DNA of 15,540 bases, taken from the NCBI GenBank assembly GCA_028565635.1, contig JAOXYB010027324.1:1-15540 (forward strand). Reading direction: 5' to 3'. Under the pieces are notes generated by a model. That model was not told the DNA's origin. It did not search any database and was given only the letters and a program-made list of their open reading frames with translations. Positions 9,201 through 14,710 of the stretch are shown in pieces. The position numbers were made by a program, and so were the translations under genes. Positions within the stretch are counted from its first letter, which is position 1; each line of letters begins with the position of its first letter. This DNA is from Phoronis ovalis. Taxonomy: Eukaryota; Phoronida; Phoronidae.

Positions 9201-11004
9201 CTAATATCTAACTAATTCAGCATTAAATCATTATATCCCCTAGATTGGTCGCAAAACACTCACTGCTTTTGGCCAAATGAACACGTGATGAATCATAGGT
9301 GTGTGCCTACATGTGCGAAAAATTGCACCAAGTTCACCTAAAATTCCACGCATTTAACGATTATTATGTTAATATGTTTATTCAAGAATGTAACTCAACT
9401 ATAAGGCATATTTCGTTTTTTGCTTCCATTTCAAGTTTTTTCCCATATAACTCTTATGAAATCCGTTAACTTTCGCTTGAAAATGTGTTACCCAGAAATG
9501 CTCTTTCTGCTACAAACAAGAGTACAATGAAAATACAATCAAAATAACTTAGCAGCCGAAAGCATATCTGACAAATATCATGTTTTGCTGGAACATCAAC
9601 AGCAACATCAGTGCTTGTGAATCATGATTCTAAACACGCGTTTGCAGTAACTAAAGACAGAAAAGTCCTTGAGAAACGTTAAGCTGGAACACTTGATACC
9701 CAAGCAGTTGCGAAACTCAATACAAGTATACCTGAGGTCGCCTCGGGTTTTACCTATTATAGCAAATTTGTATTAGATTATCTCAAACTGTTTTCAAATC
9801 ACAAATGTGCATTTTTTGTCGCTCACCGATAAGTATTAACCAAATAAGAAGTAAACTTGTGCACATAACACAACCATTACACCAGGAAACTAGATAATGT
9901 GATGAATAATTATATTTTGGTGCCAACCATTTTTAGAATTAAACATGCACAAAAAAAAGGTTTTCAAATGTTAATAGTTATCGCCCCAAAATTTCCAAAT
10001 TGCTTCCAGGTGTTTTCCGCCACAAATATAAAATTAAAAAAAGTGAGTACTAATTTTCTAAGAATGAAATATATGAACCTGCAGCCGAAAAAAAAACATA
10101 TCATTCCCTGTTTTGCTAAATCATCAGTGATCGGTGATCATGGTTCTAAAGTCGTGATATCATTAACAAAATGGCACACATGTCCGGTTAATTGCTTGTT
10201 TTCTTTTTGCAGGAAAATCTGTCACGGCACGTGGCGAATCAAGCACTTATCAAGGTGACTTTTTTATATTTAAGCTGTAGGAACGTTCATTCATGGTTAG
10301 TTAGCATTCCAAATCACGCCTAATTATATCCTTTCCTACTTGTACTTGGTTTATACACTCCAAATGCACGCTTGCTGTTTCAGTATCAGATATTATTCTA
10401 GATAAAGCTCGTTATACCGTGGGACAGAACATGATACAGTATCCCATAAAATAAATTGATTTTTTACATTATTATAAATATTTTAGAGGGAAGAAAACAG
10501 GAAACAAAACCTTCTGTTAGCATCCAAAGGGTTACAGGTCAGTGTTAATGTTATGGTAGGATAGGTTAATGTGGAAATCTATCTAATCTTATTAAATAAG
10601 GAGAAACAAATAAAAAATTAAAAATAACGCTTACTGTCTGATTATCTTGTTAGCTTACACATTTATTTCAGGAATGGTCATGGTGGAAAAAGGATTCTTT
10701 CATGGCAAGTATTTTAAAATATATACATAAACAACAAATCTGAATTGTTCTCCAAGTGGTAAAAATAAAGATGTAAAAGAATTGTGGTTTCCATAAATGT
10801 TGAATAACCCAGTTTTGACTACTGCAAGATATACTGTAAATACAATAATTTTTAACAATACTACAGGATGCAACAGTATGTAGGCGTACACTCTTTGCTG
10901 TTGCCCAGGAAATTAGAAATATGTTCGCGGCGGTTGGTTTACCTAGAATGTGTCGATGTGAACCTTCGGAACCAGTTAGTTCTGTCCAAATGCACAGTGA
11001 GTAA
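56..11004 (+). CDS. Multi-exon gene, 3' part, unrecognised helical protein with Ser/Pro-rich exon repeats (spliced, 5' end outside window)
   Basis: Spliced chain of exons 56-118, 564-626, 1112-1174, 1737-1772, 3187-3225, 4160-4210, 5441-5473, 6691-6823, 7856-7966, 8136-8260, 8847-8930, (10010-10042 optional), 10213-10254, 10487-10537, 10672-10704 and 10867-11004. All join in one open frame with AG acceptors and GT donors (one GC donor), giving about 354 to 365 residues ending in TAA. The N-terminal part seen here is three 21-residue Ser/Pro-rich repeats. The remainder is rich in Leu, Val, Glu, Lys and Gln with the look of amphipathic helices; I see no signal peptide, clear membrane span or zinc-finger pattern. 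Introns are phase 0 except those after 6823 and 7966 (phase 1). I do not recognise the family and infer no function. The start codon and promoter lie upstream of position 1. Exon boundaries are read by eye from splice consensus and frame continuity; individual short exons are less certain than the overall gene. Confidence 0.75.
119..563 (+). other. Intron between exon repeats A and B
   Basis: Phase 0 intron of 445 bp. Its first half belongs to segmental unit A. The 99-codon open frame at 195-494 has no coding character and is attributed to chance. Confidence 0.65.
564..626 (+). CDS. Exon, 63 nt, tandem repeat copy B
   Basis: Acceptor tttcag ending at 563, strong donor gtaagt at 627. Phase 0-0, 21 codons, beginning RSDGKSHASPPRTP and ending VAMVH. 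Identity to copies A and C is clear in exon and in the first bases of the downstream intron. It has the best pyrimidine-tract acceptor of the four copies. Confidence 0.74.
627..1111 (+). other. Intron between exon repeats B and C
   Basis: Phase 0 intron of 485 bp. The first 80 bp are recognisably related to the start of the intron after copy C (gtaagtgtata, the gttaaata motif, aattgctg). The rest is AT-rich with no feature seen. Confidence 0.65.
1057..1308 (+). repeat. Segmental duplication unit C, partner of 1-252
   Basis: Shared landmarks with unit A are atgtagagcatatg, gtatgacttttagagccc, the exon, gtaaaattgctg, gctgaatta, cgcctaatcacct and caactaa, each offset by 1056 bp. Unit D starts immediately after it, so C and D are directly abutting tandem copies. 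Confidence 0.85.
1112..1174 (+). CDS. Exon, 63 nt, tandem repeat copy C
   Basis: Acceptor ttttag ending at 1111, donor gtaagt at 1175. Phase 0-0, 21 codons, beginning SPNGKSPAALFRSP and ending VDRVH. It sits exactly 1056 bp downstream of copy A, with flanking intron sequence matching without net indels, so it is a recent segmental duplicate of copy A. Confidence 0.74.
1347..1409 (+). pseudogene. Decayed fourth copy (D) of the 63-nt exon
   Basis: It aligns without gaps to copy A at an offset of 1291 bp, from the upstream intron motif tataaattctga (19 and 1310) through the exon. All 21 codons remain open (starts GPDDKALAQF, ends TPLLQ). The position matching the acceptor AG (54-55 in copy A) is AA here (1345-1346). 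The donor keeps GT, but as the weak gtctcc. The nearest new AG is one base downstream and would give a 62-nt frame-shifting exon, so normal inclusion is unlikely. Confidence 0.6.
1737..1772 (+). CDS. Exon, 36 nt microexon
   Basis: Acceptor ataactag ending at 1736 after a T-rich stretch, donor gtaggc at 1773. Phase 0-0, 12 codons: GRTILDCIASYK. The open frame that continues to 1970 is only read-through into the intron. It is short, so support rests on the splice sites and frame compatibility with both neighbours. Confidence 0.6.
1773..2484 (+). other. Intron segment upstream of the fold-back element
   Basis: AT-rich intronic sequence. I see no exon, RNA gene or repeat apart from short A/T runs. 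Confidence 0.5.
2485..3159. mobile_element. TTAA-flanked fold-back MITE, copy 1 (element 2489-3155)
   Basis: TTAA at 2485-2488 and 3156-3159 flank a 667-bp element starting GGCTAAGCTAGACCC and ending GGGTCCAGATTAGCC. The ends are imperfect inverted repeats that can be followed inward for roughly 200 bp or more (aaaatccgc, gacatttaatta and aggtacatcct motifs on both arms). There is no transposase frame, so it is non-autonomous. A TTAA target duplication is the piggyBac-type habit, but the terminal bases do not settle the superfamily. The same element in reverse orientation lies at 11552-12177. It sits in the intron before exon 3187. Confidence 0.85.
3187..3225 (+). CDS. Exon, 39 nt microexon
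   Basis: Acceptor ttcttgtag ending at 3186, strong donor gtaagt at 3226. Phase 0-0, 13 codons: NAAVVSASAYPQD. The acceptor lies 31 bp beyond the end of the TTAA fold-back element, so that insertion landed immediately upstream of the splice-acceptor region. Confidence 0.65.
3226..4159 (+). other. Intron, 934 bp
   Basis: Phase 0 intron. It holds paired E-box palindromes, two short perfect inverted repeats (3825-3840 with arms GCCTGT/ACAGGC, and 4036-4049 with arms CGCCAC/GTGGCG) and a 94-codon antisense open frame (3479-3763) that I do not accept as a gene. Confidence 0.6.
3891..3916. promoter_or_regulatory. Two E-box palindromes (GTCACGTGAC and GTCACGTGAT)
   Basis: CACGTG cores lie 16 bp apart centre to centre. 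The first is the full 10-bp palindrome typical of USF/MITF-class bHLH-ZIP binding sites; the second differs at one base. Spacing and pairing suggest a possible intronic enhancer element; no functional evidence is available from sequence. Confidence 0.4.
4160..4210 (+). CDS. Exon, 51 nt
   Basis: Acceptor tttgcag ending at 4159 with a good pyrimidine tract, donor gtaagt at 4211. Phase 0-0, 17 codons: LFQFLHRQALKAYAEES, which has the pattern of an amphipathic helix. Confidence 0.7.
4211..5440 (+). other. Intron, 1230 bp
   Basis: Phase 0 intron, AT-rich. Apart from a frame-breaking cryptic exon-like interval at 4639-4682, nothing is seen. Confidence 0.6.
5441..5473 (+). CDS. Exon, 33 nt microexon
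   Basis: Acceptor catttttcag ending at 5440, consensus donor gtgagt at 5474. Phase 0-0, 11 codons: TWNMFEADPFK. Both splice sites are strong for so short an exon. Confidence 0.68.
5474..6690 (+). other. Intron, 1217 bp
   Basis: Phase 0 intron containing the possible alternative terminal exon at 6238-6267. The 111-codon antisense frame at 6311-6646 lacks coding character. Confidence 0.6.
6238..6267 (+). CDS. Possible alternative terminal or poison exon
   Basis: A strong pyrimidine tract and tcgacag acceptor end at 6237. In the frame of the preceding exon the sequence reads DVRAPFLPN and then TAA at 6265-6267. Inclusion would cut off all the helical C-terminal part. No good donor or nearby AATAAA was seen, so it may be an unused acceptor. 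Confidence 0.25.
   Translation, partial: DVRAPFLPN
6691..6823 (+). CDS. Exon, 133 nt
   Basis: Acceptor ccatcag ending at 6690, donor gtaagt at 6824. It enters in phase 0 and leaves in phase 1: 44 codons plus one base. It begins DRNEYTVLVESHAKMIYDQS and ends HYWIAIH, with the split codon G|CT giving Ala. It is one of the three longest coding exons and is open only in the frame required by its neighbours. Confidence 0.85.
6824..7855 (+). other. Intron, 1032 bp
   Basis: Phase 1 intron. It holds a run of ten C at 7137-7146 and AT-rich sequence; no convincing exon is seen. Confidence 0.65.
7137..7146 (+). repeat. Poly-C run (C10)
   Basis: Ten consecutive C in otherwise AT-rich intron; prone to length error in sequencing. 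Confidence 0.9.
7856..7966 (+). CDS. Exon, 111 nt
   Basis: Acceptor tttttttatag ending at 7855, donor gtgaat at 7967. Phase 1 in and phase 1 out. It begins VEMCAVLRSVEGVFQKGN after the split Ala codon and ends DLTDKLRS, with the split codon G|AT giving Asp. The composition is helical. Confidence 0.85.
7986..8052. repeat. (GT)n / (GTGC)n alternating purine-pyrimidine tract
   Basis: Nearly uninterrupted alternation of purines and pyrimidines (gtgtgtgtgt followed by gcgtgc, gcgcgtgtg and cgtgcgtgcg blocks). It fills about 40% of the 169-bp intron 7967-8135 and starts 19 bp after the exon end. Such tracts can adopt Z-DNA. Confidence 0.8.
8136..8260 (+). CDS. Exon, 125 nt
   Basis: Acceptor ctttttttatag ending at 8135, donor gtaaga at 8261. 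It enters in phase 1 and leaves in phase 0. It encodes DMKRFESFFLLMKLVVDS followed by a Phe/His/Val-rich helix and ends NKAIFQ. The FFLLMKLVV stretch is hydrophobic but too short and too interrupted for a confident membrane segment. Open frame after 8260 is intron read-through. Confidence 0.87.
8261..8846 (+). other. Intron, 586 bp
   Basis: Phase 0 intron, AT-rich; nothing further seen. Confidence 0.65.
8847..8930 (+). CDS. Exon, 84 nt
   Basis: Acceptor tctttgcag ending at 8846, donor gtaagt at 8931. Phase 0-0, 28 codons, starting CVQQLYEYVCAFAKNNN and ending GNIEKCI. Three cysteines are spread through a helix-like stretch; no metal-binding pattern is evident. Confidence 0.83.
8931..10009 (+). 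other. Intron before the probable microexon
   Basis: Phase 0, 1079 bp if the microexon is real, otherwise the intron extends to 10212. It contains an imperfect 17-bp palindrome (cctgaggtcgcctcggg, near 9731-9747) and no exon I can support. Confidence 0.5.
10010..10042 (+). CDS. Probable 33 nt microexon
   Basis: Acceptor ttgcttccag ending at 10009, full-consensus donor gtgagt at 10043. Phase 0-0, 11 codons: VFSATNIKLKK. It would sit between EKCI and ENLSRHV and continue a charged helix. It fits the phase and length habit of the other exons, but its codons are A-rich and the chance of coincidence is real. It may be alternatively used. Confidence 0.5.
10213..10254 (+). CDS. Exon, 42 nt
   Basis: Acceptor tttttgcag ending at 10212, donor gtgact at 10255. 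Phase 0-0, 14 codons: ENLSRHVANQALIK. With the next exon it forms a charged, probably helical or coiled stretch. Confidence 0.75.
10487..10537 (+). CDS. Exon, 51 nt
   Basis: Acceptor atattttag ending at 10486, donor gtcagt at 10538. Phase 0-0, 17 codons: REENRKQNLLLASKGLQ, a highly charged helix. Confidence 0.77.
10672..10704 (+). CDS. Exon, 33 nt microexon with GC donor
   Basis: Acceptor tttatttcag ending at 10671. Phase 0-0, 11 codons: EWSWWKKDSFM, unusually Trp-rich. The downstream intron (10705-10866, 162 bp) begins gcaagt, a GC-AG intron whose donor otherwise matches consensus. No in-frame GT donor is close by. Confidence 0.68.
10867..11004 (+). CDS. Last recognised exon, with stop codon
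   Basis: Acceptor actacag ending at 10866. Phase 0, 45 codons then TAA at 11002-11004. It starts DATVCRRTLFAVAQEIRNMF and later reads MCRCEPSEPVSSVQMHSE. A consensus donor, gtgagt, overlaps the stop at 10997-11002; if used, the exon would end at 10996 in phase 1 and the gene would continue. I found no convincing phase-1 partner exon downstream, so I favour termination here. Confidence 0.8.
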   Translation, partial: DATVCRRTLFAVAQEIRNMFAAVGLPRMCRCEPSEPVSSVQMHSE

Positions 11005-11354
11005 CGACATTTTCTAGTTCAACCCTAAAACCAATTGTAAATCAAACGAGAAGTATAACAAGTTTCATTTACGGGTTTTATGAAAATATATCCGTTGTTA
11101 AAGAAACATAGTGACAAACAGATTTTACTTAAAGTTGTTAAGTCTCGTGTCAGGTAATTCAGACATTATAATTTCTAAGCCTAACACCATGAATAACATT
11201 TATTTTACTTTAGCAAAGCACAACCTCAAACTGCAGTAATGTGCATTTAATGTTACATTAACACTAACACAAAACATAAATCAAAACAGTGAGAAAATTC
11301 GAATGATATACATGCATGCATAAAGTCTCTGACGCGTTTATGATGTACTCTCCT
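11005..11354. other. Probable 3' untranslated or flanking sequence
   Basis: AT-rich sequence after the stop codon; no exon, RNA gene or repeat seen. Confidence 0.4.
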
Positions 11355-11384
11355 ACATGAGGGGTTAGGGGTACCCCCAATGTA

Positions 11385-11551
11385 CAATGCTCGCACTTAA
11401 AATCGGCAATGCTCGCTGCTCGCACTTAAAAAGAAAACAATAAAAACCAAAAAAAAAAACCGGTTGCAAAATAGTTTATACAATTAGGAAACAAAAGACA
11501 ATGCTCGCTGCTCGCACTTAATATACCAAGACACTCGCTGCTCGGACTTAA
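11385..11551. repeat. Cluster of CAATGCTCGCTGCTCGC-ACTTAA repeats
   Basis: Copies at 11385-11400 (lacking one GCTCGCT block), 11407-11429, 11499-11521 and 11531-11551 (diverged), with one more 17-bp copy at 12189-12205 on the far side of the inserted element. The GCTCGC core is itself tandemly repeated. Spacing is irregular, so this is a dispersed motif cluster rather than a simple tandem array. Confidence 0.8.
11439..11444 (+). terminator. Candidate polyadenylation signal AATAAA
   Basis: First AATAAA after the stop at 11002-11004, about 435 bp downstream and inside a repeat cluster. No closer canonical hexamer is seen; use of this site is a guess. Confidence 0.2.
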
Positions 11552-12181
11552 GGCCAAGCTGGACACTGTTCAATAAAAATTTGTGAACAATCCGCATTAC
11601 GTTGTTTTCACTCAAAAGATATGTTTTCTAAAACTTTAACATTCAAGCTATGTCATAATGGTCTTTTTTAAACTATTGCATAAAATGTATGACATTTAAT
11701 AACACCCTTTGAAAATCGTTAGATACATCCTACAGGAAAACTCAGTAGATAAATATAGCTAACAATATTTTTAACAACTAATCAGTACTCCCATATTTTT
11801 TTTAATTGCACCGGGGATTTTGGTTATATAATTAATTTAGTGTTTTTAGCAAATAAACAAAATACCTTTTTTAAACTTTAATTAATAATTCAAAGATTAT
11901 TCACAATCAAAAGAAACGATGGCAGTATCGTTTACTTCTTAAAAACGTAGTTATCTCCAATTTAGATCCGCAGGATTTTGCTGTAGGATGCACCGTATGA
12001 GTTTTATGAGATGTCATAAAAATGTAATTTTGTGCGTTGCATACACAAGTCTCAAAATACCACCATAACGCAACATTAATGTTAAAGTTTCAGAAAATAT
12101 TTATTTTATATGAAAAAAATGTGATGCGGATTTTTCATGGATTTTAATTTAAACGGTGACGAGAGTCCAACTTAGCCTTAT
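11548..12181. mobile_element. TTAA-flanked fold-back MITE, copy 2, opposite orientation (element 11552-12177)
   Basis: Element of 626 bp starting GGCCAAGCTGGAC and ending GTCCAACTTAGCC. It is preceded by TTAA (11548-11551, the end of an ACTTAA repeat motif) and followed by TTAT, one base from the expected duplication. Its + strand matches the reverse complement of 2489-3155 along the whole length (for example ttggttatataat, cgtttacttcttaaaaacg, tgctgtaggatg). It has long inverted ends and no transposase frame. Confidence 0.85.
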
Positions 12182-12235
12182 TAAGCCCCAATGCTCGCTG
12201 CTCGCGAGATCCCCCCCCCATAGCCCCGTACACCT

Positions 12236-12728
12236 TCCGGTATAACAAAATTGACTACTAGCTAAATTAAAATTGCCTAATATGTCTACCAAATTAAATA
12301 ACTATCGTTAGCCTGGTCAATTTAAAAATGTTCAAACATGTGAACATACATATAGATGTTTCCGGTATTTTCACAAGAAGAACTATTGTATTTCTTGTAT
12401 TTCAGTTTGACATCTACAGTTATAATTCATTATGCATTCTTTTTACCGATTGTGGGAATAAGTGGTTTTGTTTTCGAAGATTCGGTAATATGTGTGCACT
12501 TTATGCAAACACTGTGTATGCTAACAGGCGAAGTTCCGTTGAAACTAGATTATGCAAAATATTTTGTATCTTCAAACTGCCAACATATACATGTAATGCA
12601 GTAACTCTGAGTTGAGTCATTTGGAAAAGTATATCGCAGACAATGTATGGTATTCCTGATTATTGCTATAGCTACCTGGATTTTAGTGTACTACAGAAGT
12701 GAAAATGTCTAATAAGCACTCCAAAATC
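12236..12728. other. Unassigned sequence
   Basis: Overlapping open frames at 12328-12615 and 12356-12604 have no coding character. A ttgtatttcag acceptor-like site near 12395-12405 leads into open frame but has no good in-phase donor. Nothing else is seen. Confidence 0.4.
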
Positions 12729-12857
12729 CCTGCTACTAGAACCGTCATTTCCGAGAACCCGCACATATTGCCAGGAACTTGAAGATATTTGCGGATACTG
12801 GAACATTCGAGAATCACATTTGATGCGAATCTCGGAGAAGATGGTTCGAATAGTAGG
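12729..12857. repeat. Imperfect hairpin repeat with 33-34 bp arms
   Basis: Left arm 12729-12762 (cctgctactagaaccgtcat followed by ttccgagaacccgc) is the approximate reverse complement of right arm 12825-12857 (gcgaatctcggagaag followed by atggttcgaatagtagg). The arms are separated by about 62 bp. It could be a short MITE-like palindrome; a further ggttcgaata occurs just downstream. Confidence 0.6.
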
Positions 12858-12970
12858 AATCAGGTGTGCGTGTGCAGATTGACGGTTCGAATATGCGTTG
12901 GTTATATGTATGCCTGTTTTCTTTTCTTTATATTATGAGAAAACTACCCTTTCAAGGGGGTCTGCTCGAT

Positions 12971-13060
12971 AGTCCGACATCCCACAAGTCCGACATACCA
13001 TTAGTGCGACATCCCATTAGTCCGACATCTCATTAGTCCGACATCCCATTAGTCCGACAG
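12971..13060 (+). repeat. 16-bp minisatellite array, left end (AGTCCGACATCCCATT), about 5.6 copies
   Basis: Successive 16-bp units begin at 12971, 12987, 13003, 13019, 13035 and 13051 (partial), with one to three changes each. Confidence 0.95.
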
Positions 13061-14539
13061 TAAATAGCCATTTTTTGACAGGCGCTTTTTGGTAACTTAG
13101 AGCTGAAATTAATCAGCACAAAATGTTACATGTTTCGAACAATGCAATCCACTAATTAAAAGTTATACGGTACTCTAGCTTGTTTGACAATATTCATTAC
13201 GTTATTATAATTCAGAAACCTCTTGAATATTGAATTCATATGTTTTTAGTTTCTGATCCAAATGAATTCGTACAGATATGCCTATATACAACTTGACTAA
13301 TACGCCATACTGACGACCCCAGTCTTAGCATTATACTATTGTAGCACGACACCGTTTTTCCAGAACAGATCCGTTCTACTATGCATTGTATCGATTGTAG
13401 ACCCAAAAAAAACACTAACTGCAAATAGTACTAAAGCGTAATAGTATTAAAAAAGCTCACGGGAACCGTGAATAACGAGTAAAGGAAGAGCAAAACAATA
13501 TGAAAACTGCATCTACTTAAATTACGAACACCTGTGTACAGTTAGTTTTCTGCCTTCCCATGATAATGTAAAAGTACTATATATGCAATTAACTGAACAA
13601 CATTATTTAAAATTCATTAGTTGTTAAAATGTATTAGTATAACTGATACATTTTTAAAAAATGTAAATGATTCTGCATTTTAATGAAAACACTTGTCTAT
13701 CATTTCAGTAAATGTAATTTTCCCATTTTTCATCACTTAGAACTTCATAAAATAAAGGAAATGTGGCTACTGAATACTGTATAAATAACATTTTGGTTTA
13801 AAAAAATACTGATTTTGCAACAGCATTTGGTAAACCATAAATTGAAATTGGATATTTCGTCCTTTCGAACAAGTATTATTGTTACGATAACATATTAGTA
13901 TCTGTCATCAAGTGAAATATAGGTGTTCTAAACAGCATATATTGTTGTTGTTTTTATGAAAATCAAAATTATTGCGTTTGATTCAATACTGTATGACGCA
14001 GTCAATAATAACGCAAAGTTCAATTTAGCTGTACTTCATGTGCAGCCACACGTAACAGCACCGATAAGCTCTTTAACGTTATGACTTTTTACGATTGTTT
14101 AGATCATACATGGCAATTAATTAATAAACTAAATAAATTTATTAAATTTGACTTAGAACACAAATAGCACAGGAATTAAAAACTAATGGTAAGATGCTCA
14201 ATATATAGAACTGCATTATTTTACAATTTTTTACTTAGCAGGATACAGTGTTTTTCGCGATTTGTTTTTATAACATATATAATACATTTTAGCCTGTCAG
14301 ATTATAGACTGAATTATGTGTAGTTATTTTGGAATTAAAAATACAAATTTTACAACATGTATAACCCCATGGTTAAAAAATCAACGCTGAACATATTGTT
14401 ATGCAGGGACTGAACATAGGTAAGTTGCAGTTAAGGTGTGACTGAATCCTTCAGAACAGTTTAGAAGTCCACCCGCGGTTTCGTTTTGGACATACATTTC
14501 ACAGGAGTTGTTGATGAGAAGGGGATGCTCAAAAATTAG
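13061..14539. other. Interior of the minisatellite-ended element
   Basis: AT-rich, no open frame of interest and no similarity to other parts of the window seen. A short acceptor-like and donor-like pair (atgcag ... gtaagt, 14401-14424) encloses only 13 nt and is not accepted as an exon. Confidence 0.4.
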
Positions 14540-14693
14540 ATGTCGGACTAATGGAATGTCGGACTAATGAGATGTCGGACAAATGGGTTGTCGGACTAGA
14601 GGGATGTCGGACTAGTGGGATGTCGGACTAATGAGATGTCGGACTAATGAGATGTCGGACTAATGAGATGTTGGAATAATGGGATGCCGGACT
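14540..14693 (-). repeat. 16-bp minisatellite array, right end, inverted, about 9.6 copies
   Basis: Units of ATGTCGGACTAATGAG repeat every 16 bp from 14540 to 14693. The unit is the reverse complement of the left array unit apart from a few bases. Three adjacent units near 14620-14667 are identical, which suggests recent local expansion. The open frame at 14628-14837 is a by-product of the array. Confidence 0.95.
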
Positions 14694-14710
14694 ATCGTTA
14701 CGTATCCCTT

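Larger units (their letters stand above)
11355..12235. mobile_element. Possible outer element enclosing nested fold-back copy 2
   Basis: G-rich left end (tacatgaggggttagggg, about 11354-11371) is approximately the reverse complement of the C-rich right end (ccccatagccccgtacac, about 12216-12233). Inside them lie the CTCGCTGCTCGC repeats on both sides of the TTAA element. The terminal match is short and gapped, so the outer limits are tentative. Confidence 0.35.
12954..14710. mobile_element. Fold-back DNA element with minisatellite terminal inverted repeats
   Basis: The outer ends AAGGG...CGATAGTCCGACATCCC (left) and GGGATGCCGGACTATCG...CCCTT (right) are inverted copies. Each continues inward as a tandem array of the same 16-bp unit in opposite orientation. 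The interior of about 1.48 kb is AT-rich with no long open frame on either strand, so the element looks non-autonomous. Target-site duplications could not be fixed by eye. Confidence 0.65.

Noticed and set aside
12328-12615. Overlapping 95- and 82-codon frames as a possible gene
   Set aside because: Two frames open over the same bases, neither with a recognisable domain, and no matching donor for the acceptor-like site near 12405.
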